Below, piece after piece: positions 24,230 to 34,895 of a stretch of 64,000 nucleotides of DNA. The DNA comes from Alitta virens. Taxonomy: Eukaryota; Annelida; Polychaeta; Phyllodocida; Nereididae. The notes below the pieces were generated by a model. The model was not told the origin of the DNA and did no database searches. It saw only the letters and a list, made by a program, of their open reading frames with translations. Within the stretch, counting starts at the first letter, position 1. Every line of letters begins with the position of its first letter. The position numbers were made by a program, and so were the translations under genes. The DNA lies in assembly GCA_932294295.1 (NCBI GenBank), contig OW028580.1, positions 37,933,836 through 37,997,835 of the forward strand. Reading direction: 5' to 3'.

Positions 24230-25373
24230 TAAGATAATCTTAAAGGTGGGATAGTCATTGTTGTGAGGAAATTGCGATTTAATGAAAATACAAGTAAGTC
24301 CAGTAAAATTGTTAAAACCCTGCAGGGTAATTGGCCAAAATGCAGCTAGTGGCCTTAATGGTGAAATGGTCTTAAATTTGGTTCCATTTTAATTCAAAAG
24401 ATTCTTCCATGTGCATGATACAAGAACAGGAACGTGCCAAAAGCATTGAATATAAACATGAGAGAAGGGAGCATTAATTAGAGCTCTGGCATTAACGTTA
24501 TCTTCCATTATTCTCTTGCTTGATTAGGAATAACCCCGCAATATTTACTGGCCTTGCTGCCATCTCCTGGGAGAATATTACATTGATGCATGCACACTGC
24601 AGTCTGGAACTGCATATCACATATGATAGGAAATAAGTGAGCAGGAATCACAGGACCCTGAATGACCTTTGCAAAGGTCATACCACTTGGCAGGGCGCGA
24701 TGACAGTCACGTGGTTAGCCCAACCGGAAGTCACCAAGACTACACTGTCGTTGGCGCTTACTCCATGTGCTTATGGTATTTCCAGTTTTTGTTTTTTTTC
24801 TTTTTCTTTTTTTGCAAGTGGGTTATTTATGCTTTTTGTGCAATTGAGGCACGTACAATTGTCATAAATGCAAGTTGCTATAAGTAATTAATGAAATTTA
24901 GGCATAATCTCTTGGAAGCCTATTCATCTACAGAAATAAACCTAAATGATATCTGGAATAAAAGTGTGACATGATTGGAACTGCAGGTATTATTTCATCA
25001 TGGCCTGAGCTGAAATTGACATGTTTAAACCACCCACTAAGCAATCAATTTATCCAAACACTATATACAGTTTATAATGCCGTATAATGCTACACTACTG
25101 GACTGGGAGATGGCAATTATCCAAGTTGAGCTCTCGCTAAAAAACCAACCTATTTTAGGAGCTGCTAACAAGCTGGGATTTACGAAACCTCAAAATGTCA
25201 TTATACAACAGTTACAACACAGAATTCCTTATTCTGCTGATACATTGTGTTGTTTGGTTCATATAATGACCAGCTATAATGCACAGCAGCATGTAATGCT
25301 GAAAAGACATTTAGAAATTTTTGAATGACCTTTTAGACATTTTGACTGTATCTGGAATAATCCACTGACCCGT
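24230..25373. other. No gene recognised
   Basis: A compact CACGTG + CCGGAAGT stretch at 24708-24732 (E-box and ETS core) is the only notable motif. The frame at 25077-25328 has no stops for 83 codons but contains a SINE-like segment (TTCATATAATGACCAGCT). Confidence 0.35.
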
Positions 25374-25402
25374 ACCCAGGTAGCATTCCAAATGGTGTGA
25401 AC
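25374..25402 (+). mobile_element. Fragment of CCCAGATAGCATTC MITE
   Basis: ACCCAGGTAGCATTCCAAAT, one terminus only, joined directly to a SINE body at 25405. A shorter remnant (CAGGTAGCATTCTG) is at about 52672. Confidence 0.45.
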
Positions 25403-25404
25403 TC

Positions 25405-25495
25405 CAATTTTTATCATCTCAACATTACGTCTGCCTCTGGCAGTTAGTCACGTGAGCTGACGAAGCTTCAGACCCTTTAGCATTAACTGCGACAT
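25405..25495 (+). mobile_element. SINE family A, 3' half
   Basis: TTATCATCTCAACATTACGT … GCTGACGAAGCTTCAGACCC TTTAGCATTAAC, joined at its 5' side to a CCCAGATAGC MITE terminus. Confidence 0.7.
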
Positions 25496-25906
25496 TGAAC
25501 AGTTTGCCAGTCAAAAGTCATTAGGAAAAGAATTATGAACTCTTGTCAAAAACACATGTCACTTACATGACACTGACTGAGACTGTTATTACCAAGAGAT
25601 CTGAACTTGTGAATATTGCGCGTGTTATGAACAAAAACTCAAATATGATGCTAAAACTCCACAGTACACATTTCACAGAGATTTTGTCTTTATTCTGGAT
25701 CATGACCTGTCATTAAATGTCTTAGTACATACTATAGTATTACGATCCAGGGGTGCACAACTACCTTGCCTACTAGCACTTGGCTGGTGGGCAGCTGCTC
25801 TTCAGCTTACTGTTAGAGTGCAGGAAAGTTGCAAACAAGAATAAAATGGCTATAAGCTGTGTAACTTTATTATGTAATTGTGTCAAATTGTCTGATGTTA
25901 CTCATT

Positions 25907-26052
25907 TACAGCAAATTTCCTCAAATTGAACTCCAAATGACGTCACGTGAATCCAGGTCTCCCATTGGCTGAAGGACAGTCTCAGCCAATTAGATTCAAG
26001 GATCCACATGATGTCATCTGAAGTTTAGTTTTGAAGTCAATGAAACAAGCTG
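25907..26052. mobile_element. Palindromic MITE with CRE, E-box and CCAAT motifs, copy 1
   Basis: A long imperfect palindrome. The inner arms are TGACGTCACGTGAATCC … TCTCCCATTGGCTGA and TCAGCCAAT … GGATCCACATGATGTCA. The outer arms are TTACAGCAAATTTCCTCAAA and its inverse near 26028-26052. Adjacent copy at 26068 and distant copy at 53622. No coding frame. The TA target is suggestive only. Confidence 0.65.
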
Positions 26053-26067
26053 CAAGACATTGTGAAA

Positions 26068-26218
26068 TTATTAGCTGTTTTCACAGACTTAGAAACTGAA
26101 CTCCAGTTAACGTCATGTGAATCCATTGGCTAAGGAACTCACTCAGCCAATGGGAGTTCTGGATTTACATGACATCGTCTGGAGTTTCGATTCGAAGCCT
26201 ATGAAAACTGCTGTAATG
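26068..26218. mobile_element. Palindromic MITE with CRE-like and CCAAT motifs, copy 2
   Basis: The left arm TTAGCTGTTTTCACAGACTT pairs with the right arm ending GCCTATGAAAACTGCTGTAA. Inner arms carry AACGTCATGTGAATCC-ATTGGCTAA and CAGCCAATGGGAG-TCTGGATTTACATGACATCG. Lies 15 bp from copy 1 in the same arrangement, so the pair may be a tandem duplication. Confidence 0.65.
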
Positions 26219-26870
26219 AGTCAGACTGCAACAAAATGTGAGCTTTCCGGGAAGAACATTCTAATTGGATAGCTATTCTAGTAATCAGCTTGTGCTGTAT
26301 TTCAATTATATGGCATCTAAATAACCTAATGCGAAGTCTAAAGAACTTCATAAAGCTCCGAAAATCACAGGAGGAGTCTTCGGAATCAGGACAGTTGCGT
26401 GTCGACTGGTACCACAAAGACAGGTGCCTTCAGCAAATCTGTTTATGTCCTCTCAGCTTGGCAAGATACGACCTGCTTTGCTGGTAAACCAAAACAACAT
26501 CACGATAATCCGTAGCCATATAAGAGTGACCTATTTATGGAGTTTTGACCTACTTTTGTCACGTGATCTCTTGAGACGTTCCTAGTGTCGTCTGCTTTTG
26601 AGCTGACGCGTAAATCGGTCCATTAAAGAGAATATGCGCTGAGATGACTAAAATGGAAGGAATGACGGCAGAAATAATGCAAGCAATTTAAGAAAATATG
26701 CTTCATTTTGACGATGGCATTAAATGCAGGAAACTACTGACATTTTTCAGTCCTCTGACACTCCAGTAATCACGTCTTCCTCTGCAACTGATTGCCAATA
26801 AACGGAAGAAGACGGGTAATTTAACATTACAGCCTGCAATAGAAGGAAATTGGGAGCAACATGTGGCCTG

Positions 26871-27131
26871 ACAAGACAAGACAAGACAAGACAAGATAAG
26901 ATAAGATAAGATAAGATAAGATAAGATAAAGATAAGATAAAGACAAGACAAGACAAGATAAGATAAGATAAGATAAAGACAAGATAAGATAAGATAAGAT
27001 AAGATAAGATAAGATAAGATAAGATAAGACAAGATGAGATGAGATGAGATGAGATAAGATTAGATGAGTTAAGATTAGATAAGATGAGATAAGATAAGCT
27101 CAGATAAGATCAGATAAGATGAGAAATTAGA
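26871..27131 (+). repeat. (AAGAT)n/(AAGAC)n pentamer array
   Basis: About 50 units with blocks of AAGAC, AAGAT and GAGAT variants. Confidence 0.95.
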
Positions 27132-27833
27132 TAAACCAGTCTCTGGTTTGTCCGAGATGAGAATATATCAAAAACAGCACATGCAAGCTCCACAATTTTC
27201 TAGGAGCAATATTTTGATGTCTGTTTTTGAAATTCACTTTTGGTTGTTCATTGACTGATTATTAAACAACGGAATTGGGAAGAACAAGAACAAAAGATTG
27301 GCTTGTGAAAAATAAGATGGCCTAACATTTCATTGCTCGTGCTTAAATACATTTACGTTAATAATTCTTTTTGACACGAATCCAAAACTTAGTTAAGAAA
27401 GCTTCATATCTTGCCAAAGAAACTAACAAAGGTTTCTTAAATAGCATCTCAAGGGATCTGTCTCTGCATCCCACACTGGTGCACCTTTTAAATGAGTTCA
27501 GTTTAACGAGTTCACATAAAAAGTCTCCTTTCTAGGAATCAGTTCGTGTGAACTTGGCACAGGTACCTGGCAAGAACATCTGATGCACAGAGTAATTAAT
27601 TCCATCCTTGTCATTTCCAGGATAAATGTCATGTCAGTTTATGTCATTGTCATTTATTGTCATCACAGCCATGCTAGAATGGATGGATAAACTAGTGAAT
27701 CTATCCACCCAGCCAAAATAAATGACATGCCAAAATGAGCAAAATTGTTTCGAATGAATGATTGAATGAATACATAAATGAATGAATAATTTCTCTGTAA
27801 GTCTGCCTATCACTTTAATCACAATGAATGAAT
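27132..27833. other. Nothing recognised
   Basis: AT-rich; short frames only. Confidence 0.45.
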
Positions 27834-28043
27834 TAATCAATCAATTAATCAATCAATCAATCAGATCTAACCATCCATCTATCTATCTATCTAACCATCT
27901 TTCTATCTGTCAATCTATCTACCTATCTACCTATCTATCCATCCATCCATCTATCTATCTATCTGTCTGTCTATCTATCTATCTATCTGTCTATCTATAT
28001 TTCTATCTATCTATCTATCTATCTGTCTGTCTGTCTGTCTATG

Positions 28044-28092
<49 letters not shown>

Positions 28093-28255
28093 GTCTGTCT
28101 GTCTATTTATCTATCTATATGTCTATCTATATTTCTATCTATCTATCTATCTATCTATCTGTCTATCTCCCTGTCTATATGTCTGTCTATGTGTCTGTCT
28201 GTCTGTCTGTCTACCTAACTATCTATATCTCTATCTATCTATCTATCTATCTGTC
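27834..28255 (+). repeat. (AATC)n then (TATC)n/(TGTC)n array
   Basis: AATC at 27834-27865, then about 380 bp of TATC and TGTC blocks. Overlapping Tyr/Leu/Ser frames are artefacts. Confidence 0.95.
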
Positions 28256-29600
28256 TCATGAGAATCAAACATGTGTTCTCTTAGAAACCTTAAATGTGAT
28301 AATTCTAGGATTATTCTGGGCCATGTTTTGCTTTTATTTGGGTTCCTGTAATTCAATGGACTTTCACTACAGCACGAATTCCCGAGGCACGCAATAACCT
28401 AGCGTGCTTTGTTTTTGTGCAGTTTTTGGGAAAAACATGCAAAAACTTAAACAGAAAAAAAGGTCTGCCTGAAGTGAAAGAAAAAAGATCTTTTGCAACG
28501 TGGTGTGTATGTAATGTGCTTTTGCATGATTCAAATCCCATCACCATGTTTTTCAGCACTCCACAGATTGAAAGGGGTTCATTTGAAGCATAAAAAGAAG
28601 GGCTTATGAGCAGAAAAAAAGGGTAGAAAATAAACAGCAAAATAGGGTGAAAGAAGGGTTTTCCAACTGTTCTTGAACCCTTTCTGTGAAGAGAATTTTT
28701 TAAGTGCACTCGTTAAAGAGGTCTGTCATGTTATTGTATAGGGTGAAATGGTTTGTCTCATGTAATGTAATGTAATGTAATTTAATGTGTTGTATTGTGT
28801 GTTGTTACATTATGTAATGCATCTGTCAGAAGAATCGTCAGCTTATAAATATGATCAGCTACCAGAGGCAGACATAATGATGAGATGAAACATTTAAAAT
28901 ACAAATGATTTACATACTTAAAATTGTGGCTGTTTTACATTATTTGTTAAAAAGGCAGATTTACAATCTAAAAGTGACAAATGGCTTCTATTTGACTGTT
29001 TTATAACAACTATCTTTTTTTATTCCTCCCGCTTTTTTTTTAACTGTCCCTTTTTTAAAAAGACTTTGGCCTTTGACACAGTTAACACAACGACCTTGAC
29101 ATGTGAGATGCGAATGTTGACACTTGACCTTTCTATGCTGATATAACCTGATTATTCTCACCAAAGAGATTAGTGTGTGTCCTATAGGCACATCTGAATA
29201 CATTTAGGGGACCTGACACTATGGTTACTGTCGAGCCTTAAAAATGGCAAAAAAAACAAAAACAAAAAAAAGAGACTATTTTCCTTGCCAATAAAAACAC
29301 TACAGAAACATAGGCTTTCATTATGCATGAACATGTCACCCATAAGGATTTTTTTTTTAACATTAAAAAAAAAAATTTCATTTCAAATCAGATTACAATC
29401 AATGCAGTTTTTTGATTTAAATTTATAAAAAAAAAATCTATCTATTTTTTTTCTCTTTCTTTCTTTTTTCGGTTTTTATTCAGTTACCTTCGTTTACTTA
29501 TTACATGGATGGTAAAAAGCTCATACAACCTCGCTAAAATATAAGTGAAATTAAGAACCATCATGTAAACTTAAAATATGTTTGTTTCACTCCACAACTC
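28256..29600. other. AT-rich, one SINE fragment
   Basis: A TGTAATG repeat at 28759-28790 and the SINE piece at 28837-28890. The minus-strand frame 28353-28709 is Phe/Lys-rich and not convincing. Confidence 0.45.
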
Positions 29601-29835
29601 TCTATCTATCTATCTATCTGTCTAGCTGTCTAGCTGTCTATATGTCTATATCTATCTATCTATCTATCTATCTGTCTAGCTGTCTATATATCTATCTATC
29701 TATCTGTCTGTCTGTCTGTTTGTCTGTCTATCTATCTATCTACCTATCTATCTATCTGACTATCTGACTGTCGGTCTGTCTGACTGTCTGGCTATCTATC
29801 TATCTGACTATCTATCTATCTATCTATCTATCTAT
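29601..29835 (+). repeat. (TATC)n array at the LINE 3' end
   Basis: TATC with TGTC and TAGCTGTC blocks, ending at the LINE's CTGAATC terminus. Confidence 0.95.
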
Positions 29836-30686
29836 TTGATTCAGATTCAGATCACATTTATTTGCTCTATTTTCTTTTTTTTTACATCATTTCCACATTA
29901 AAACAGTGTAGAGCTGGGGGATTCCTCCAAGATGATCTGGTCATCACTGCTGAGGGCCCCCCCTATTACATTATAATTATTTAAATTATTTGTAAACAGA
30001 TTGTGCTCATGGTGCCGCATGAATCCACACTCTCAGTGATAAATGTTATTTAATGAGATTTAATAGAACTTAAATTCAATAAGAAAAAGTCACTAATTTG
30101 AGGAATTAAATGATAAAAAGATAAATAAAATAAAAATAATTATAACAATAATAATTTTAAAAAGAAGATATATATAATAAATAAATAAATCAAGTATTAC
30201 ATACATAGCAGTCTGATCTAGTGCATATTAATGAATAAATATTTACGAATTTAATTTTAATAAAGGTTTTAAAGGAATTGAGAGAATGTGTGAAAATTTT
30301 GCTTTTGATATCATCAGGCATGCTATTGAAGGAATATGGAAATTTATAACTAATAGCCTGCCTGGCAAACTCATGACTCACAGCAGGTAGACGACGATTC
30401 CCTCTTGCTCTGGTAAAATGCTCATGTTGGTAATCATCTGATAAATTAGTTAAAAAGTATTCAGGCAGTAAATGATTTATAAATTTGTAGCAGAAGATAT
30501 AGTCAAGCAGTGCACAGAGGTCTTTTATCTTTAAAAAGAATAAATCCTTGAACAATATATCAGTATGTGCTCTGTATCCTGTTTTCATAATAACCCTGAT
30601 AGCCTTTTTTTGTAATGTAATCAACTTACTAGATTGATTTCCCCAAACTGTAATACCGTAATTCATGTGTGGTAATGTTAAAGCAT
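29836..30686 (-). mobile_element. 5'-truncated non-LTR retrotransposon (CR1/L2/Jockey group) inside a TATC array
   Basis: The minus-strand sequence encodes the C-terminal end of a LINE polyprotein and then a 3' UTR with AT-rich A-runs. Its 3' end reads AATAAATGTGATCTGAATC plus one more CTGAATC-type repeat, the terminal repeat form common in CR1/L2-like LINEs. The coding part begins abruptly at LTLPHMNYG, the conserved LxLPHLNYG region after the reverse-transcriptase core, and the DNA before it is pure GATA repeat. Both junctions are with TATC/GATA arrays of the same strand and phase (29601-29835 and 30687-30836). Endonuclease and catalytic RT domains are missing. Confidence 0.85.
30190..30686 (-). 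pseudogene. C-terminal fragment of LINE reverse transcriptase protein
   Basis: An open frame of about 160 codons. Motifs in order: [36 protein letters not shown], then HFTRARGNRR and PYSFNSMPDDI, with a stop after CYVCNT. This is the region downstream of the RT thumb that is conserved among CR1, L2, Crack and Jockey elements. The frame has no internal stop, so the insertion is fairly young. It lacks the catalytic FADD box and endonuclease and cannot move alone. Confidence 0.85.
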
Positions 30687-30760
30687 TTATCTATTTATCT
30701 ATCTATCTATCTATCTATCTATCAGTCTATCTATCTATCTATCCATCTAACTATCCATCC

Positions 30761-30807
<47 letters not shown>

Positions 30808-30836
30808 AATCTATCTATCTATCTATCTATCTATCT
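30687..30836 (+). repeat. (TATC)n array at the LINE 5' truncation
   Basis: Nearly pure TATC, same strand as 29601-29835. Confidence 0.95.
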
Positions 30837-30839
30837 GTG

Positions 30840-31456
30840 AGCTTTTTTATATTAGATTTTTCACGTAAGCATTATTTTATTCCGAGATATATAGAGCCAT
30901 TACATGTTTCATGAGTTCAAAAGAGTGTCAAGTTATGCCTCCATGGAAAGCCCAACCTGAAGTGTTAAAGCATAAAACTTATCTAAAATATTTGTGGTTA
31001 GTCTGGAAATAGTTCTATGACTGACTACACGACTCTAAGAGGTTTATCAAAGTTCTCACCCAATTATGAAGACAAAACGCCCACTAAAGTTTGCTAAATA
31101 CAACACCAAAAAGATTGTAGCAAAGTGAGATAGCGCTAAAATAGTTTCAATTTAGAAATTTTTGTCACAAATTGAAAAAAAATGCATCCTTGCTGAGTGA
31201 GTATTACAGATAAGATAGAAATAGTTGGATGGTGCGTTATAAATTATGTATGTAGGTAGGTCACAGGAAGAAAAGGTTCATCGACTGGGAATTTATGATC
31301 AATAAAAAGGAATGATTTACACACACACATTTATTATTCATAATTGTTATATAACGGTGACATGATCAAGTTGTAAGTCAATAAAAGTTTTCTTTGAAAA
31401 CTGAGTAGGTGGGGTAATTTCCATTATGGCGATATTTCAGTGACAATATATTGGAA
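30840..31456. other. Nothing recognised
   Basis: AT-rich spacer between a TATC array and a SINE. Confidence 0.45.
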
Positions 31457-31700
31457 TGTGATTGATTGATTGATTTTGTATTTCCAACATACAAAGTACA
31501 TTTTTTACAATAATAGAAAACATATACATATATGTCTCGATTTGAAGCCTGGACTTAAAACCCGGGTAATTAATAATTGTTCTGATACTTACCCATATCT
31601 AATGATCATTAAATAAGGGATCGATATAAGGGATTCGATCTCATGCACATAGAGTCCAGAAGTGGCCATACTAACCACTGGGCTGTAGGGTGCAAAATAT
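31457..31700 (-). mobile_element. tRNA-derived SINE with (AATC)n tail
   Basis: The minus strand reads CAGCCCAGTGGTTAGTATGG (A-box), GAGATCGAATCCC (B-box), a body of about 170 bp, then TACTTTGTATGTTGGAAATA and a terminal (AATC)4. The tail type suggests mobilisation by a LINE with an AATC-type 3' end. Its 5' side touches a TATC array (31708). Confidence 0.7.
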
Positions 31701-31707
31701 GAAAATA

Positions 31708-31808
31708 AAGATTATCTATCTATCTATGTATCTATGTATCTATGTATCTATCTATCTACCTCTATATATATCTTTATCTTTCTATCTATCTATCTATCTA
31801 TCTATCTA
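31708..31808 (+). repeat. (TATC)n/(TATG)n array
   Basis: Starts 8 bp from the 5' end of the SINE at 31457-31700. Confidence 0.95.
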
Positions 31809-32311
31809 TGTTTCTTTTCCTGCAAACTTAATGCTTGTTGCCAGATTTTAACTCCATGAATGCATATAACCACTGTATATACATTGCATGAATAATTGCA
31901 TGTAGTAATGGCAATAATTTTATAACTTGACCTGCGGTTTAAAATGTTTTAATTTGTTTAGAATAATGGAACACGTGTTCATATTTGTTTGCCACACATT
32001 TAAATATCAACAACCCATAATTTACACTATAGACTGCAGCTATAAATAAACTCCAGCAGTTCTAGAAGTGTTGATTCATCAAATAATCCTAGTTTATATA
32101 TCATAACTCTTTTCACATTTTTGAGAGGGCTGTCGCAATCGATTTTATCATTTTAACTTAGTTACGTGGCCGTAATGCTATGGTAAAACAAGTAATGAAT
32201 AGGCAAAATATGCAGTTCGATAATTGCAATTTATTACGATTTTGCCACGTATTTATGGAGCATGCAGCTTGGCTGCTGTTATGTTATGGAGAGTTGGCTT
32301 TTACAACTCAC

Positions 32312-32423
32312 GCTGTCCAGGGGTTGGCAGCAAACTGCACGAGGTTTTCTTGGGTCTGCAAATCGATTTCGGCCGTCCGCGCATGCACGTGCGCTTTGGA
32401 ACGTTCGATTTCGTTCTGGCCAT
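32312..32423 (-). CDS. Candidate first coding exon with AT-hook core (speculative)
   Basis: On the minus strand ATG (32423-32421) opens a 112-nt frame ending at a consensus donor, C|GTGAGT (GT at 32311-32310). The 37 residues begin MARTKSNVPKR, contain MRGRPKS, which holds the AT-hook core RGRP flanked by basic residues, then CRPKKTSCS, and end LLPTPGQ. The first five residues equal the histone H3 N-terminus, but the rest does not match H3. The stretch is GC- and CpG-richer than its surroundings, as first exons often are. The 10-mer ATTTGCAAAT, an octamer-like POU site, overlaps the start codon. A chromatin-associated protein is conceivable, but no second exon was found and overlapping plus-strand frames are also open here. 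Treat this as a hypothesis. Confidence 0.3.
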
Positions 32424-32649
32424 TTGCAAATCGCGTTTGCCTCTTAAATGAATTACATCCATTTAAAACATTAATAATTTAGCCAAAATGGCTAAATATG
32501 AGTTGGTGTCGTGCTTACATGGTAGTTTGTGATAACTGGGAGCTCTTCAGCTAAAAACCTATGGAAAGGTAGACAGGTCATTAATTCTTAATCATCGTTC
32601 GGTAGGTTTGATTGTCCCAAAAGCACTGGTTTAGTGATCCAAAGAACCT

Positions 32650-32696
32650 CCCCCCCCCCCCCCAAAGTAAATGGTATATTTCAAGGGGGGGGGGGG
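32650..32696. repeat. C14 … G12 inverted homopolymers
   Basis: C14 (32650-32663) and G12 (32685-32696) could pair around a 21-nt loop. Lies 40 bp outside the hAT MITE at 32736. Confidence 0.7.
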
Positions 32697-32735
32697 TTTG
32701 ATAGAAAAGAATAGGGTAATTTGTAACGTTCTGAA

Positions 32736-33088
32736 CAGGGGCGTTGATTCAGAGAGGAGGGGAGATGTGGGGGATAAATACCCCCCACTTTCTGAGAAGG
32801 GGGGGGGGGGATGATCAATGCAATCATTCCCCCCCCCCCCTGAAATTCACAAATGAAAATTACCCTGTTTCACGCACTTATGTTTTGGAACATTTGTGCT
32901 TTTCTAAACAGCTTTACACTAGATATCACATATCAGTACAAGTTTATAAGTTTGGTATAAGTGATCCACCTTTAATTTACCTCTTGGCCAGTGTCCGGGC
33001 ATTAACTGCTACTACTTGGAAAGTCACAGTGGGACAGACAAAGTAGGCCTGCATCCCCCCTAACCATCAAGAGAAATTGACGCCCCTG
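32736..33088. mobile_element. hAT-type MITE with intact 8-bp target duplication
   Basis: Terminal inverted repeats CAGGGGCGTTGATTC (left) and CAGGGGCGTCAATTT (right, reverse complement) bound 353 bp. The flanks carry a perfect 8-bp duplication GTTCTGAA (32728-32735 and 33089-33096). An 8-bp duplication and a CAGGGG terminus are hAT hallmarks. No transposase frame is present, so it is non-autonomous. The left interior holds two G/C hairpins (32767-32788 and 32799-32840). Confidence 0.85.
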
Positions 33089-33096
33089 GTTCTGAA

Positions 33097-33578
33097 ATTA
33101 GGAATCCTCTTTTCATCCGTGTGTCATAAGAATTTGCAAAAAGTGTAATTCTCAGCCAACAGGATCCTACATTGGAAATATATGTGTTGATACATGAAAC
33201 ATTCACTCGTATAACATAACTAAACAAAAATTAAGTGATTAATGAGATGGTCATACTTTATGTTCCTGGTCTAAATATAAATTACAAAATAAAAGCATTC
33301 ATACAGCTTGTTTTCCCCACATATCTGTGTATCAAATCTATGGACTTGTCAGCCATTAATCACTTACAAAACATAAACACATATCTAAAGAAATTAATAC
33401 CATAAATATGTCCATATGAAGCATGTCTGTAAAGAGCCTGACATTTTCAAACTTTCTGAATTGAGTGTATTGTGAACAAATAGAAAACAACATTGAAATG
33501 TTTTTTAAAGACTAATAATCATAAATAATAAAGTATACATAATACTATCAAAATATTTAAGTTGGGCTTGATATATTA
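33097..33578. other. Nothing recognised
   Basis: AT-rich DNA between two MITEs. Confidence 0.45.
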
Positions 33579-33942
33579 AGGTTAGTTTCGTAAAATATGG
33601 TCGACTCCAGACAGCTGTAGCAACCTATTCTTCTGTCTACTACCTAATAGTTGGCTTAAACTACCACCACTGAAAAAATAAATCTGAATAAATGTTAGAA
33701 TTTTATCTAATATATCATAAATATGTATGTACAATCGACATGCATCTTTTCAACAAAAGATTACACATATGTATAACTCTCAACTTATGCACCAAATGGT
33801 GATGCATGTACTTTTAGATCCAGCTTTTAGTAGCCAGCTATAGCCAAACAGTTCTGTTTAGTGGCAGGTAGCATCGTATAGCAGAAGTTGTCTAGCTTTG
33901 CCCAGGTTCAATTTGACGGGCCGTTTTTAATGAAACTAACTG
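33579..33942. mobile_element. Tc1/mariner-type MITE, GTTAGTTTCAT family, copy 1
   Basis: Bounded by an inverted repeat: left AGGTTAGTTTCGTAAAATA, right (inverted) CAGTTAGTTTCATTAAAA, with flanking TA dinucleotides (33577-33578 and 33943-33944). The subterminal TGGTCGACTCCAGACAGCTG and GTTCAATTTGACGGGCC are shared with the copy at 53810. About 120 bp longer than that copy. Confidence 0.75.
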
Positions 33943-33944
33943 TA

Positions 33945-34436
33945 TGTTTCCAAGAAATGTATATACAAATGGGTTACTTTCCCACTTAGGATAGCACACT
34001 GTAAGTGAAGATATGATATAAATTAGAATACCCCAAATGATTTGAAAATTACTTTATGTTTTCAACTGAACTTATCAGTTAATTTCTGTGGATTCTTTGT
34101 CAATCTATCAAATTTATCTATGGTTGAAAATTAACCTCCCTCATAAAATGTTTATTTGGAAAATGGCATGATATTATGAGGAAAAGAGATATTAATCCCA
34201 CTTGTAATTAAAGGGTCTGAGATAAGGGTTCCTATAACCTACTTTAATAGCCAATGTCATTATGAAAATTGTCACGTAGTAAGAAGGAAAATTCATATCA
34301 GTTTCAGACCAAATTAAGAAAAGTCACCTCAGATTGAAGACACCATTATGAAGAGATTAACGTAGGAATGCAATTATGAGTTTTTGATCGATGTATCAAG
34401 AGCAAAAACGTGCTTAATTTAAGAGTTCAAGTTTTG
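33945..34436. other. Nothing recognised
   Basis: AT-rich single-copy-looking DNA. Confidence 0.45.
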
Positions 34437-34471
<35 letters not shown>

Positions 34472-34695
34472 TAGATAGATAGTTGATAGATAGATAGATA
34501 GATAGATAGATAGACAGATAGATAAATAGATATATAGATAGTTAGATAGATAGATTGATTGATTGATTGAATGATTGATAGATCGATCGATCGATCGATA
34601 GATAGATAGATAGATAGATAGATAGACAGACATAAAGATAGACATACAGACAGACAGACAGACAGTTAGATGGATAGATAGACAGACAGACAGAC

Positions 34696-34726
<31 letters not shown>

Positions 34727-34790
34727 CAGATAGATAGATAGATAGATAGGCAGATGGACAGACAGATAGATAGATAGATAAATAGATAGA
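34437..34790 (+). repeat. (GACA)n/(GATA)n array
   Basis: Alternating GACA, GATA, GATT and GATC blocks. It is followed by a CAGCCCTTTAATTAG segment and SINE family A sequence (34835). Confidence 0.95.
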
Positions 34791-34895
34791 TATGGTAAAT
34801 ACAGCCCTTTAATTAGTTAATGAACGAGGGATGATTATATGATACACATTTACCCCATGGGTTGGGTTTTTTACTTGTCTCAGCACAGACATTGT

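Noticed and set aside
25077..25328. 83-codon plus-strand frame MPYNATLLDWEM…
   Set aside because: Contains SINE-like sequence and no known domain; probably chance.
27782..28397. Long Ser/Ile/Tyr/Leu frames over TATC arrays, also at 12.7, 23.7, 40.7 and 55 kb
   Set aside because: TATC repeats lack stops in several frames; no coding meaning.
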